This document shows, piece by piece, positions 46,645 to 55,212 of a DNA stretch of 64,000 nt. Where the stretch lies: assembly GCF_037943105.1 (NCBI RefSeq), contig NZ_CP149803.1:310001-374000 (forward strand), read 5' to 3'. Made by a program: the position numbers and the translations under genes. The notes under the pieces were generated by a model. It saw nothing but the letters and a program-made list of their open reading frames with translations. It ran no database searches and had not been told where the DNA came from. The stretch comes from Pseudomonas sp. TMP9. Its GTDB lineage: Bacteria; Pseudomonadota; Gammaproteobacteria; Pseudomonadales; Pseudomonadaceae. Position 1 is the stretch's first letter. Each line of letters opens with the position of its first letter.

Positions 46645-48414
46645 ATGAGCCAGTTTGTAATCAATATGCTGTTTGTGGGTGCCTCCTTTGCGCTCTATTT
46701 CGGCATCGCCATCTGGGCCCGTGCCGGCTCAACCAAAGAATTCTATGTCGCTGGTGGCGGTGTTCACCCCATCACCAATGGCATGGCCACTGCGGCTGAC
46801 TGGATGTCGGCCGCTTCGTTTATTTCCATGGCCGGCCTGATCGCCGCGGGTGGTTATGCCAACTCAACGTTCCTGATGGGCTGGACCGGTGGCTATGTGC
46901 TGCTGGCCATGCTGCTGGCGCCTTACTTGCGTAAGTTCGGTAAGTTCACCGTGCCAGATTTCATCGGTGATCGCTTCTACAGCAACGGTGCACGTCTAGC
47001 TGCTGTGGTCTGCCTGATCATCATCTGCGTCACTTACGTGATCGGTCAGATGGCCGGTGCTGGCGTGGCGTTCTCGCGCTTCCTTGAAGTGAGTAACTCC
47101 ACTGGCATCTGGATCGCGGCTGGCGTGGTGTTCTGCTACGCGGTGTTCGGCGGCATGAAGGGCATCACCTACACCCAGGTTGCTCAGTACGTGGTGTTGA
47201 TCATCGCCTACACGATTCCGGCGGTTTTCATCTCCTTGCAACTGACCGGCAATCCGATTCCGATGTTCGGCATGTTCAGTGAGCATACGGAGTCAGGTAT
47301 GCCACTGCTGCAGAAGCTCAATGAAGTGGTTATGGAATTGGGCTTCACCTCTTACACCGGTGATATCAGCAGCAAGCTGAATATGGTGCTGTTCACCCTG
47401 TCGCTGATGATTGGTACGGCCGGTCTGCCGCACGTCATTATTCGCTTCTTCACTGTACCGAAAGTGGCTGATGCTCGTTGGTCTGCCGGTTGGACGCTGA
47501 TCTTCATCGCCTTGCTCTATCTCACGGCGCCTGCTGTGGCATCGATGGCGCGTCTGAACCTGCTGACGACTGTTTACCCGCAGGGTGCTGAGGCTCCAGC
47601 CTTGGCGTATGCAGAGCGTCCGGAGTGGGTGAAAACGTGGGAAACCACCGGTTTGATCCAGTGGGAAGATAAGAACAGCGACGGTCTTATCCAGCTATAC
47701 AACGATGCGGCTCCAGCCTTTACTGCAACCGCTGAAGCACGTGGCTGGAAGGGCAACGAGTTGGTGGTTAACAACGACATTTTGGTTCTGGCTAACCCAG
47801 AGATTGCCAACTTGCCGAGCTGGGTTATTGGTCTGATTGCAGCGGGTGCCATCGCCGCGGCTCTGTCGACGGCGGCAGGTTTGTTGCTGGCGATCTCGTC
47901 GGCGATTAGTCATGACCTGATCAAGAATATGATCAATCCGAAAATCAGTGAGAAGGGGGAAATGCGCGCTGCGCGAATTTCCATGGCGGTGGCGATCCTG
48001 TTGGCCACATGGCTTGGGCTTAATCCGCCAGGCTTTGCCGCCCAGGTGGTGGCATTGGCCTTCGGTATCGCGGCGGCTACGTTGTTCCCGGCGTTGATGA
48101 TGGGCATCTTCTCCAAGCGGGTAAATGACAAGGGGGCCATTGCCGGCATGCTGGTCGGTCTGGTGTTCACCGTGATCTACATATTCCTGTACTTGGGTTG
48201 GTTCTTTATTCCGGGCACGGCGACCTTCGCCAACACTCCGGATAACTGGCTGTTCGGCATCTCGCCGCTGTCCATCGGCACGGTCGGTGCGGTGATCAAC
48301 TTTGCAGTCGCCTACGGCGTGTCTCTGGCTACCGCTGCGCCACCCCAAGAAATTCAAGACTTGGTGGAAAGCGTGCGGACACCAAAAGGTGCTGGCGGCG
48401 CTATCAGTCACTAA
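46645..48414 (+). CDS. VC_2705-type sodium:solute symporter
   Basis: 589-residue SSS-family transporter with about 13 hydrophobic helices. Early motifs are WARAGSTKEFYVAGGGVHP, GMATAADWMSAASFISMAG and GQMAGAGVAFSRFLEV. A hydrophilic insertion (about 330-385) contains DKNSDGLI from residue 342, an EF-hand-like calcium loop. The C-terminus is rich in Pro/Glu. The substrate is a short organic acid such as acetate by analogy to ActP, but this subfamily is not characterised. Terminator downstream. A small subunit is encoded upstream. Confidence 0.9.
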   Translation: MSQFVINMLFVGASFALYFGIAIWARAGSTKEFYVAGGGVHPITNGMATAADWMSAASFISMAGLIAAGGYANSTFLMGWTGGYVLLAMLLAPYLRKFGKFTVPDFIGDRFYSNGARLAAVVCLIIICVTYVIGQMAGAGVAFSRFLEVSNSTGIWIAAGVVFCYAVFGGMKGITYTQVAQYVVLIIAYTIPAVFISLQLTGNPIPMFGMFSEHTESGMPLLQKLNEVVMELGFTSYTGDISSKLNMVLFTLSLMIGTAGLPHVIIRFFTVPKVADARWSAGWTLIFIALLYLTAPAVASMARLNLLTTVYPQGAEAPALAYAERPEWVKTWETTGLIQWEDKNSDGLIQLYNDAAPAFTATAEARGWKGNELVVNNDILVLANPEIANLPSWVIGLIAAGAIAAALSTAAGLLLAISSAISHDLIKNMINPKISEKGEMRAARISMAVAILLATWLGLNPPGFAAQVVALAFGIAAATLFPALMMGIFSKRVNDKGAIAGMLVGLVFTVIYIFLYLGWFFIPGTATFANTPDNWLFGISPLSIGTVGAVINFAVAYGVSLATAAPPQEIQDLVESVRTPKGAGGAISH

Positions 48415-48458
48415 GCATAATCCGGCCTGACTCAGTGATTGGGTCAGGGTCTTACTAG

Positions 48459-48484
48459 CGGGCCTCCTTGGGAGGCCCGTTTTA
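48459..48484 (+). terminator. Intrinsic terminator after the symporter gene
   Basis: Perfect 9-bp GC-rich stem (CGGGCCTCC/GGAGGCCCG) with TTG loop and TTTTA. Confidence 0.92.
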
Positions 48485-48492
48485 TTTGCGGT

Positions 48493-48557
48493 CATCCATG
48501 GCGCCCACCCTTCGGGCCGTCGCTGGGCAGCGTTAAAACTGTTCCAGACATTTTTTT
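48493..48557 (+). repeat. Diverged copy of the 75-bp phaI-upstream repeat
   Basis: Shares CCACCCTTCGGGCCGTCGCTG, GCGTTAAAA and the TTCCAGACATTTTTTT end with the units at 15326-15475. It runs up to the ribosome-binding site of the next gene. Confidence 0.6.
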
Positions 48558-48574
48558 ATTTCGGGAGTCAGTTA

Positions 48575-49081
48575 ATGCTGTGGACACTACTTGCCATCGT
48601 GATTTCGGGGCTGGGAGCAGCGGGTATCGCCATGCTGCTGCGCAAGCTGACGCGCAATCGCTTACCGAAGTGGATCATCCCCGCGTTCGGCGGTTTGGGC
48701 ATGCTGGCTTACCAGATTTACTACGAGTACTCCTGGTTCGAGCATCAACTGCAACGCCAGCCGGCTGAGTCGGTGCTAGTAGCCAGTGAGACCGGCGAAG
48801 TGTTTTGGCGGCCGTGGACGTTTTTCTGGCCGATGACTACCGCCTTCACTGTGCTCGACAGCAAAAGCCTGATGCGTGAAGAGGCTGCAGGTAACAGCGT
48901 GGTGGCCTTTACCCTGTATCGCTTTGAGAAACAGCACGTTGATCGCGTCAGTCATCAACCGCACGTGCTCAATTGCACGACCGCAGAACTGCTGCCGCTT
49001 GATGCGCAGAAAAAACCACTGCTGGAAAAAATGAAACGCATCGATCGTGATGGTTTGCTCTACCAACACGCCTGCTCCTGA
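48575..49081 (+). CDS. Hypothetical inner-membrane protein
   Basis: 168 residues. Two hydrophobic N-terminal helices (LWTLLAIVISGLGAAGIAMLL and LPKWIIPAFGGLGMLAYQIY), then a soluble region with conserved-looking FWRPWTFFWPMTTAFTVLD. The rest is polar with a Cys and a charged helix (LLEKMKRIDRDGLLYQHAC). Start ATG with GGGAG upstream. Family not identified with certainty. It lies between the symporter and trhP in the same direction. Confidence 0.8.
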   Translation: MLWTLLAIVISGLGAAGIAMLLRKLTRNRLPKWIIPAFGGLGMLAYQIYYEYSWFEHQLQRQPAESVLVASETGEVFWRPWTFFWPMTTAFTVLDSKSLMREEAAGNSVVAFTLYRFEKQHVDRVSHQPHVLNCTTAELLPLDAQKKPLLEKMKRIDRDGLLYQHACS

Positions 49082-49091
49082 GCGCTTAATT

Positions 49092-49117
49092 GAGCGCCGA
49101 TTAGGGCGCTCGGTTTA
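49092..49117 (+). terminator. Hairpin after the membrane-protein gene
   Basis: 7-bp stem GAGCGCC/GGCGCTC with a 6-base loop, then GGTTTATC. Moderate intrinsic terminator. Confidence 0.55.
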
Positions 49118-49239
49118 TCTGTAAAGCCCTCAGTGCCTAACGGTAGTTGGCACCGAGGTGTCGCCCTGACGCAGGTCAAGGCCGTGGCTTTAACATCGTC
49201 CTAAAATCGCGGCCCCTTGGTTTCTCGAGCCCGCGGTTT

Positions 49240-50556
49240 ATGGCCATGCACTCTCCTTACCCTGAGCTGTTGTCTCCAGCCGGCACCCTTAAAAATATGC
49301 GTTATGCCTTCGCTTACGGTGCGGATGCGGTGTATGCCGGGCAGCCGCGCTATAGCTTGCGGGTGCGTAACAATGAGTTTGATCACGCCCACCTGGCCTT
49401 AGGTATTGCCGAGGCGCATGCCCAAGGCAAGCAGTTCTATGTGGTGGTCAATATCGCCCCGCATAACGCCAAACTGAAGACCTTTCTCAAGGACTTGGCG
49501 CCGGTGATCGAAATGGGGCCGGATGCGCTGATCATGTCCGACCCGGGCTTGATCATGCTGGTGCGTGAACATTTCCCGCAGATGCCGATTCACCTTTCTG
49601 TGCAGGCCAATGCGGTGAACTGGGCCAGCGTGAAATTCTGGCAGCAGCAGGGACTGAGCCGGGTCATCCTGTCACGCGAGCTGTCGCTGGAGGAAATCGG
49701 CGAAATCCGCAGTGAAGTGCCGGGCATGCAGCTGGAGGTGTTTGTCCACGGCGCCCTGTGCATGGCCTATTCCGGACGTTGCTTGTTGTCGGGCTACATC
49801 AACAAGCGCGACCCCAATCAGGGCAGTTGCACCAATGCCTGTCGCTGGGAGTACACCGCCGAGCAGGGCGCGCAGAACGAGCAGGGCGATATCGTACGCA
49901 TCGTCGAGCCCACCTTGGGTGTCGGTGCGCCTACCGAGCAGGTATTTTTGCTGCAGGATGCCACGCGCCCGGACGAGCCCATGCCTGCCTTTGAAGATGA
50001 GCACGGCACTTACATCATGAACTCCAAGGACCTGCGCGCGGTGCAGCATGTCGAGCGCCTGGTGCAGATGGGTGTGCACTCGCTGAAAATTGAGGGCCGC
50101 ACCAAATCCCACTACTACGTGGCGCGTACTGCTCAGGTGTACCGCAAGGCCATTGATGATGCCATCGCCGGCAAACCGTTCGACAAGCGCCTGATGAGCA
50201 CCCTGGAATCCTTGGCCCATCGCGGTTACACCGAAGGCTTTTTGCGCCGCCATGTGCATGATGAGTATCAGAACTACGAGCGCGGCAGTTCACACTCAGA
50301 TCAACAGCAGTTTGTCGGCGAGCTGACGGGTGAGCGGCGCGGTGAGCTGGCAGAGGTGAAGGTGAAAAATCGCTTTGCTATTGGCGATGGGCTGGAGCTG
50401 ATGACCCCTCAGGGAAACCTGCGTTTCACCCTAGAGCAATTAGAAAACCGTAACGGCCAGGCGATGTCCGTCGCCCCCGGTGACGGCCACGTACTGTACC
50501 TGCCCGTGCCGCCGGATGTGCAGGTGGGCTATGGCTTGTTGATGCGCGATTTATAG
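49240..50556 (+). CDS. trhP: tRNA hydroxylation protein TrhP (U32 peptidase family)
   Basis: U32-family protein (YegQ) involved in forming 5-hydroxyuridine at tRNA position 34 from prephenate. 438 residues from the chosen ATG; an ATG two codons later is equally possible and an upstream TTG is unlikely. The N-terminus is PELLSPAGTLKNMRYAFAYGADAVY. The four-Cys cluster (Cys174, 181, 197 and 201; CMAYSGRC and CTNAC) is a likely iron-sulfur site. The C-terminal domain has a beta-barrel feel. Followed by a long inverted repeat. Confidence 0.92.
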   Translation: MAMHSPYPELLSPAGTLKNMRYAFAYGADAVYAGQPRYSLRVRNNEFDHAHLALGIAEAHAQGKQFYVVVNIAPHNAKLKTFLKDLAPVIEMGPDALIMSDPGLIMLVREHFPQMPIHLSVQANAVNWASVKFWQQQGLSRVILSRELSLEEIGEIRSEVPGMQLEVFVHGALCMAYSGRCLLSGYINKRDPNQGSCTNACRWEYTAEQGAQNEQGDIVRIVEPTLGVGAPTEQVFLLQDATRPDEPMPAFEDEHGTYIMNSKDLRAVQHVERLVQMGVHSLKIEGRTKSHYYVARTAQVYRKAIDDAIAGKPFDKRLMSTLESLAHRGYTEGFLRRHVHDEYQNYERGSSHSDQQQFVGELTGERRGELAEVKVKNRFAIGDGLELMTPQGNLRFTLEQLENRNGQAMSVAPGDGHVLYLPVPPDVQVGYGLLMRDL

Positions 50557-50564
50557 GGTTTTGC

Positions 50565-50645
50565 GTAGGCTGGATAACGCTTTATTCATCCACCAGGATT
50601 GCTGGCCTACCCCGTGGTGGATGAAAAGAGCGTCATCCACCCTAC
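50565..50645. repeat. 81-base long-armed inverted repeat after trhP
   Basis: Left arm GTAGGCTGGATAACGCTTTA and right arm ending GAGCGTCATCCACCCTAC are complementary over about 30 bases with few mismatches. Related to the repeat at 8812. It can form a strong hairpin at the end of the trhP message. Confidence 0.85.
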
Positions 50646-50714
50646 ATTCTGTGCCTGCGCAATGGCGGACAATACGTCGGTATATCCGCCCTTTAGGGTA
50701 TTGAGGCTTGAAGC

Positions 50715-51419
50715 CTACATTGAATGCGCGCGCTGACGGCGCCGGCTGTTGAGCTGCTGCAACAGCCGGGGCAGGCTGTCGAGGCCTTGCTGACGTGCTT
50801 TGCTAAACAGGATCAGCGCCAGTTCAGCGGTAACCAGTGCGTCGGCGCTGGCGTGATGACGTTGCTGCACCTGGAGGCCGAAATGCTGCGTCCAGCCGTC
50901 CAGACCGGCGTTGCCCACGCTGGCATTAGGGCATAGCAGCGGAGCGATTTCCGCGACATCAACAAACGCATGTTGCAAGCGATAGCCCAGGCTTTGCTTG
51001 AGCGCGCGCGCGAGCATGCGTTGGTCGAACTCGGCATGGAAGGCCAACAGCGGGCTGTCACCGACAAACTGCATAAAGGCCAACAATGCTTCGGCAGGCT
51101 CATCGCCCTTGGCGATCTCGCTAGGTGCAATGCCGTGGATCAGGGTGCTGGCGCTGGCTTGATGCCCCTCGCGTTGCAGGGTGCATTCGAATTGCTGGCT
51201 AAGGTCGATGGCCGCGTTTTCGATGACCACTGCGCCAATCGACAACACTAAATCGCGGCGCATATGCAGGCCGCTGGTTTCCAGATCCAATACGACGAAG
51301 CGCTGTTGCTGCAACGAGCGCTCATCTAATGGGGCGGCTGGCGCTAGGTTTTGCCGGCGCTGCAGTTGCGCTTCGGTCAGCGCTGGGCTGCGGCCCGTAA
51401 ACCAAGCGAACTTACTCAT
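50715..51419 (-). CDS. DnaQ-like 3'-5' exonuclease
   Basis: DEDDh-type exonuclease of 234 residues. ExoI motif VVLDLETSG with Asp45 and Glu47, ExoII FHAEFDQRML, ExoIII HHASADALVTAEL with the catalytic His and Asp. Similar to the epsilon-subunit family but not in the replication locus. Its start overlaps the stop of the cNMP/CBS/DUF294 gene by four bases (ATGA), and the pair recurs next to VC_2705-type symporters. Confidence 0.9.
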   Translation of the reverse strand: MSKFAWFTGRSPALTEAQLQRRQNLAPAAPLDERSLQQQRFVVLDLETSGLHMRRDLVLSIGAVVIENAAIDLSQQFECTLQREGHQASASTLIHGIAPSEIAKGDEPAEALLAFMQFVGDSPLLAFHAEFDQRMLARALKQSLGYRLQHAFVDVAEIAPLLCPNASVGNAGLDGWTQHFGLQVQQRHHASADALVTAELALILFSKARQQGLDSLPRLLQQLNSRRRQRAHSM

Positions 51420-53347
51420 AACTGATACCTCACGGCCAGGCTGCTTTGCAGCCGCTGCGCCTGGCGGAAAGACTCACGCAGGATGCGTCGATCCAAATGA
51501 TTAAGATTATCGGGGTCAACCCGGTTGGAGTACGGCTGGTTATTGCGTGCCTGCAGTTGGTGTTGCTGCATGCGTGCCTGTTGAATGTAGTGGTAAGCCT
51601 CTTCATAGGCGGCGCCATCCTGCGCCTCGATGACGCCTTGGTCGATCAGCGCGCGCAGGCGCTCAAGGGTGTTGCAAGTGCTCACGCCATGCACCAGTGC
51701 CAGTAAGCGTGCACCATCGACAAAGGGCGTCAGGCCCTGCACTTTGAGGTCCAAGGTGTCTTTTTCAGCGCCTTTGCGGGCCACCACGAAGTCGCGGAAC
51801 AGCCCAACGGGTGGGCGCTGACGCAGGGCATTTTCAGCCATCATGCGCTGAAATAAGCTGTTGCTCGCGACTTGCTTAAGCAGACCTTGGCGCAGCTGTT
51901 CGCAGCCCTGCGGGTCGCCCCAGACGCTGCGCAGATCGAAGTAAATACTTGAAGCCAGCAAGTTTTCTGGGGTCGCGGCCTGCACAAAGCTGTCGAAGCG
52001 CGTGCGCCACTCCTGCCGCGATAAACACAGCTCGGGGTTACCGGCCATGATGTTGCCCTTGCACAGGGTGAAGCCGCACTGCGCTAAGCGCAGGTTGATT
52101 TCATGGGCCAGCGGCAAGAGCCGGCCGCGAATCTCAGCGGCCTCGGCAGCATCAGCAGCCTCGAAGAGAATGCCGTTATCCTGATCGGTGTGCAGGGTTT
52201 GCTCGCTGCGGCCTTCACTGCCGAATACCAGCCAAGTGAATGGAGCGCCCGGATCGCCCATGTCCTCCAGCGTCAGCTCGATGACCCGGCACACGGTGTG
52301 ATCGTTAAGCAAGGTGATCAGCTGAGTGATCTGCGTGGAGCTGGCGCCGTGGGCGAGCATATTGTCCACCAGCTGGCAGACATCGCTGCGCAGCGCTGCT
52401 AGGGTTTCCACTCGCCCCGCATGGCGAATTGTCCGCGCCAGATGCACCAAGTCCACTCGCTGCAAGCTGAACAGGTCGCGCTCGGAAATAACGCCGCAGA
52501 GCTGTTCGTGTTGCACCAAACAGACGTGGGCGATATGGCGCTCGGTCATGGCCATCGCCGCATCAAAGGCACTGGCGTCGGGTGGCAGGTAAAAGGGCTC
52601 CGGGGTCATCAAACTGGCAATGGGCTGTTCCAGCATGCTGCCGTCGGCGACCACCCGGCGCAAATCACGCAGGGTAAAAATGCCCAAGGGTTTGTGTGCT
52701 GGGTCGATGATCACAATGCTGCCGACCTGCTGCTCATGCATCAGCTTGACCGCATCACGCAGCGGCATTGCCGGGGCGCAGCTAATGGGCGTGCGCATGG
52801 CCAGCTCGCCGAGGCGGGTGTCCAGCGAGTACTGCGCGCCCAACGTTTCCACCGCGCGCATTTGCACTTGCTGGTTGACTTGGTCGAGCAGGCTGCTGAC
52901 CCCACGCAAAGCAAAGTCTCGCAGTGGGTTAGACAGGGCAAACAGCTTGATAAAGGCGGGCTTGTTTAGCAGCAGACAGAAGGTGTCTTCGCCGGCTAAA
53001 TGCTCGGTGCGGGTTGCGCGCTCGCCGATCAGGGCGGCGAGGGGAAAGCATTCCCCCGTGGTGATTTCAAAGGTGGTTTCCGTACCTTTGCGCGCCGAGT
53101 GCGGGCGCTCACCGTGGACACGGCCCTGTTTGACGATAAAGAACTGCTCAACCGGGCCATCATCAGGTTTGATGATGGTTTCGCCTGCAGCATAGAAACG
53201 CAGTTGGCAGTTCTCCACCAAGTACGCTAGGTGGGCCGACTCCATCTGGTTGAACGGCGGGAATTTTTGCAGAAATGCCATGGTGCCGTGGATGTTCTGC
53301 AGCACGGCCGTCTTGCCTGCCTGGGTAAAAGCGTCAGCTTTGCTCAT
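51416..53347 (-). CDS. cNMP-binding/CBS-pair/DUF294 nucleotidyltransferase protein
   Basis: 643-residue cytosolic multidomain protein. An N-terminal cyclic-nucleotide-binding domain (about 25-135), a CBS pair (about 165-290, SIVIIDPAHKPLGIFTLRDL and CGVISERDLFSL), a DUF294 nucleotidyltransferase domain (about 310-450, FGSEGRSEQTLHTDQDNGIL with Gly-Ser and acidic residues) and a helical DUF294 C-terminal domain. The layout suggests a sensor that modifies a protein or nucleotide, perhaps regulating the neighbouring symporter. It is first in a two-gene operon with the exonuclease. Confidence 0.92.
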   Translation of the reverse strand: MSKADAFTQAGKTAVLQNIHGTMAFLQKFPPFNQMESAHLAYLVENCQLRFYAAGETIIKPDDGPVEQFFIVKQGRVHGERPHSARKGTETTFEITTGECFPLAALIGERATRTEHLAGEDTFCLLLNKPAFIKLFALSNPLRDFALRGVSSLLDQVNQQVQMRAVETLGAQYSLDTRLGELAMRTPISCAPAMPLRDAVKLMHEQQVGSIVIIDPAHKPLGIFTLRDLRRVVADGSMLEQPIASLMTPEPFYLPPDASAFDAAMAMTERHIAHVCLVQHEQLCGVISERDLFSLQRVDLVHLARTIRHAGRVETLAALRSDVCQLVDNMLAHGASSTQITQLITLLNDHTVCRVIELTLEDMGDPGAPFTWLVFGSEGRSEQTLHTDQDNGILFEAADAAEAAEIRGRLLPLAHEINLRLAQCGFTLCKGNIMAGNPELCLSRQEWRTRFDSFVQAATPENLLASSIYFDLRSVWGDPQGCEQLRQGLLKQVASNSLFQRMMAENALRQRPPVGLFRDFVVARKGAEKDTLDLKVQGLTPFVDGARLLALVHGVSTCNTLERLRALIDQGVIEAQDGAAYEEAYHYIQQARMQQHQLQARNNQPYSNRVDPDNLNHLDRRILRESFRQAQRLQSSLAVRYQL

Positions 53348-53524
53348 GGGCGGCCTCAGGATTGTCTAGGTTTTCATGGTCAGCTGGTGCTGCCGCGCTG
53401 GCCATTGGACGTAAGTCTAGAACATGGTGCTGCCCGAGCAGCCCGCATGCCTGGTTACGCACGGCGGCTATGGGGCGCGGCGAATTAAGTTTGCGCTGGG
53501 GCGCTCGCTACAGTGGCCAAAATA

Positions 53525-53559
53525 AAAAACCCTCGGTGGCAATTGCACCGAGGGTTTTT
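53525..53559 (-). terminator. Terminator after the chemoreceptor-porin cluster
   Basis: Perfect 10-bp stem ACCCTCGGTG/CACCGAGGGT flanked by A and T runs, 63 bases beyond the binding-protein stop. It would work on both strands but suits the minus-strand cluster. Confidence 0.9.
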
Positions 53560-53621
53560 ATCTACAGCCTTATCACTCGCTGCCTGACGGCAACGGAATA
53601 AGGTGCGTCCAGCGGTAATGC

Positions 53622-54017
53622 TTACGGCAAGGTAAACAGCACCTTCACCGAACTGTTCACCGCAGCTGCATCAACATAGCCAATGGCGTCTGCTTCAGCC
53701 GCAACCTTAGCCACAACGTCAGCATCGCCCGCGACGCTTGGCAGAGGCTGGCCTTTACCGGTGAACACCAACCCGGACCAGTAGGACTTGAGCTGTGATT
53801 CGCTTTTGCTGGTGACCGCGCTGTAGAACTTATCCTTAGTCGGATTCCAACCAGCCTGATCAACACCTTTTAGGGATTTATCTTTTCCCAGAAAAATATT
53901 GGCCACATCAGCTTGGCTGGGTGCCGCGCTGGCACCCGCATTGACGATAACGGCTACTTCAGCGTGCGCCAGAGTGGTGCAACTGAGCAGTGCGAGAGCG
54001 CTAAGCAATTTTTTCAT
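53622..54017 (-). CDS. Half-size periplasmic phosphate-binding-like protein
   Basis: 131 residues: signal peptide ending at AHA (about residue 19), then one compact domain. Features such as QADVANIFLGKDKSL, FYSAVTSKSESQLKSYWSG and KVAAEADAIGYVDAAAV resemble one lobe of PstS-type phosphate-binding proteins, which are normally over 300 residues. A one-lobe protein cannot close on a ligand like a full binding protein; it may act as a dimer or present ligand to a receptor. It follows the porin by 11 bases and is last in the cluster. Confidence 0.82.
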   Translation of the reverse strand: MKKLLSALALLSCTTLAHAEVAVIVNAGASAAPSQADVANIFLGKDKSLKGVDQAGWNPTKDKFYSAVTSKSESQLKSYWSGLVFTGKGQPLPSVAGDADVVAKVAAEADAIGYVDAAAVNSSVKVLFTLP

Positions 54018-54028
54018 AAAGGCTCTCC

Positions 54029-55186
54029 TTAAAATACGAAATCAACGCCAACGCTGAAGATGTCAGCGTCTTGGGTGCCCAATGGTGCGCCAAAAACACC
54101 TGTGCGCTGGAAGACGGCATTGTCGTAAGACTGCTGTGCATTGGCTTTGAAAACGCCAATGGACTCATCAGTTTGTGAGGTGTCGACGCGCTTGTATTCG
54201 CCTTTCAGCGTCACAGTAGGCGTGATGCTGTAGTTGAGGCCGTAGGTCATCGACACTTGACGACCAGACACTTCATCAAGTTGGCCATAGGTCACGTGCG
54301 CCAAGTAATCACCGAAGCGGCGGCCACCCATGACGTAGAACGCGGTGGCTTCAGCTTCGTTATCTTGTTCAATGGTGAGTTTTACCGCCTCGGCGGCGCT
54401 CAACCATGTGCCATTATCATATTGATGGCCAACTGAGCTGAACTTGCCTTTCTGTGCATCTAGAGCATTGAATACTCGGTTTTCCTGTGCACCAAAGACA
54501 TTGGTGATTGTCTCGTCCACAGTGATTTGCAAGTCAGCCTCGGCGTAGCCGATGCGGAACGTACCGAAATTATCAGTGGACAGCGCGACGTTGGCCGCGA
54601 AAACATCGCGGTAATCCAAGTCTTGCATGTTATCCAGCGCGTAATGATCGCGTTTGATCGCTTGGCCGCCGGCTAATTGGACGCTCACGGTGCCGGCGCC
54701 AGTATTGAAGTTGTACAGCACATCAGCGCCGTCATGGTTAGCCAGCTGAACAAGGCTGTAAACCTCTTCCGGCAAGCGCAGCCACGGGTAAGAGAAACCG
54801 ACGTTAAGGGTTTCTGAATACATGTAAATCGGAGTGCCCAGACGACCGCCACGCAGGGTCAGGTTGTCGCTTGCTTCCCAAGCGAGGTACAAATTGCCGG
54901 GCCCTACTTCCCACGAGTCTTGGGTGGGTTTGGTGATCAGTTGGCCGGTAACGCTAACAGTATCGGTGATGCCATAACGCATTTGCACGGCCAGCTTGGA
55001 CAGCTGATCGCCGCGCCAGCTGTCGTTGGTTTGGCCTTGGATACCGTAATCCAGATCGCTCTCGCCGCCCAAGTGGGTGATGCCGAGGGTGCCGAAACCG
55101 TTGAGCTGATACTCGCCTTGCTCAACTGCAAGGGCTGGCAGGCTGGCCAGGCAGACGGCCAAGCCGAGAAGGTGACGTTTGCTCAT
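54029..55186 (-). CDS. Outer-membrane porin-like beta-barrel protein
   Basis: 385 residues with a signal peptide ending at ALA (about residue 20). The remainder consists of amphipathic strands with aromatic girdles, ending in VDFVF with the C-terminal Phe expected for insertion by the Bam complex. There is no plug or TonB box. Strands such as YQLNGFGTLGITHLGG resemble porin-family N-termini (small-molecule channels). It lies between the chemoreceptor gene (26 bases) and the half-size binding protein (11 bases), so the three are one transcript. Confidence 0.85.
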   Translation of the reverse strand: MSKRHLLGLAVCLASLPALAVEQGEYQLNGFGTLGITHLGGESDLDYGIQGQTNDSWRGDQLSKLAVQMRYGITDTVSVTGQLITKPTQDSWEVGPGNLYLAWEASDNLTLRGGRLGTPIYMYSETLNVGFSYPWLRLPEEVYSLVQLANHDGADVLYNFNTGAGTVSVQLAGGQAIKRDHYALDNMQDLDYRDVFAANVALSTDNFGTFRIGYAEADLQITVDETITNVFGAQENRVFNALDAQKGKFSSVGHQYDNGTWLSAAEAVKLTIEQDNEAEATAFYVMGGRRFGDYLAHVTYGQLDEVSGRQVSMTYGLNYSITPTVTLKGEYKRVDTSQTDESIGVFKANAQQSYDNAVFQRTGVFGAPLGTQDADIFSVGVDFVF

Positions 55187-55212
55187 TCAGGTGTGCTCCT
55201 GTGTGTTTCAGG

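Noticed and set aside
47695..48495. Frame of 266 codons antisense to the symporter
   Set aside because: Arg/His/Gln-rich shadow frame, no domain, opposite a clear membrane protein and crossing its terminator.
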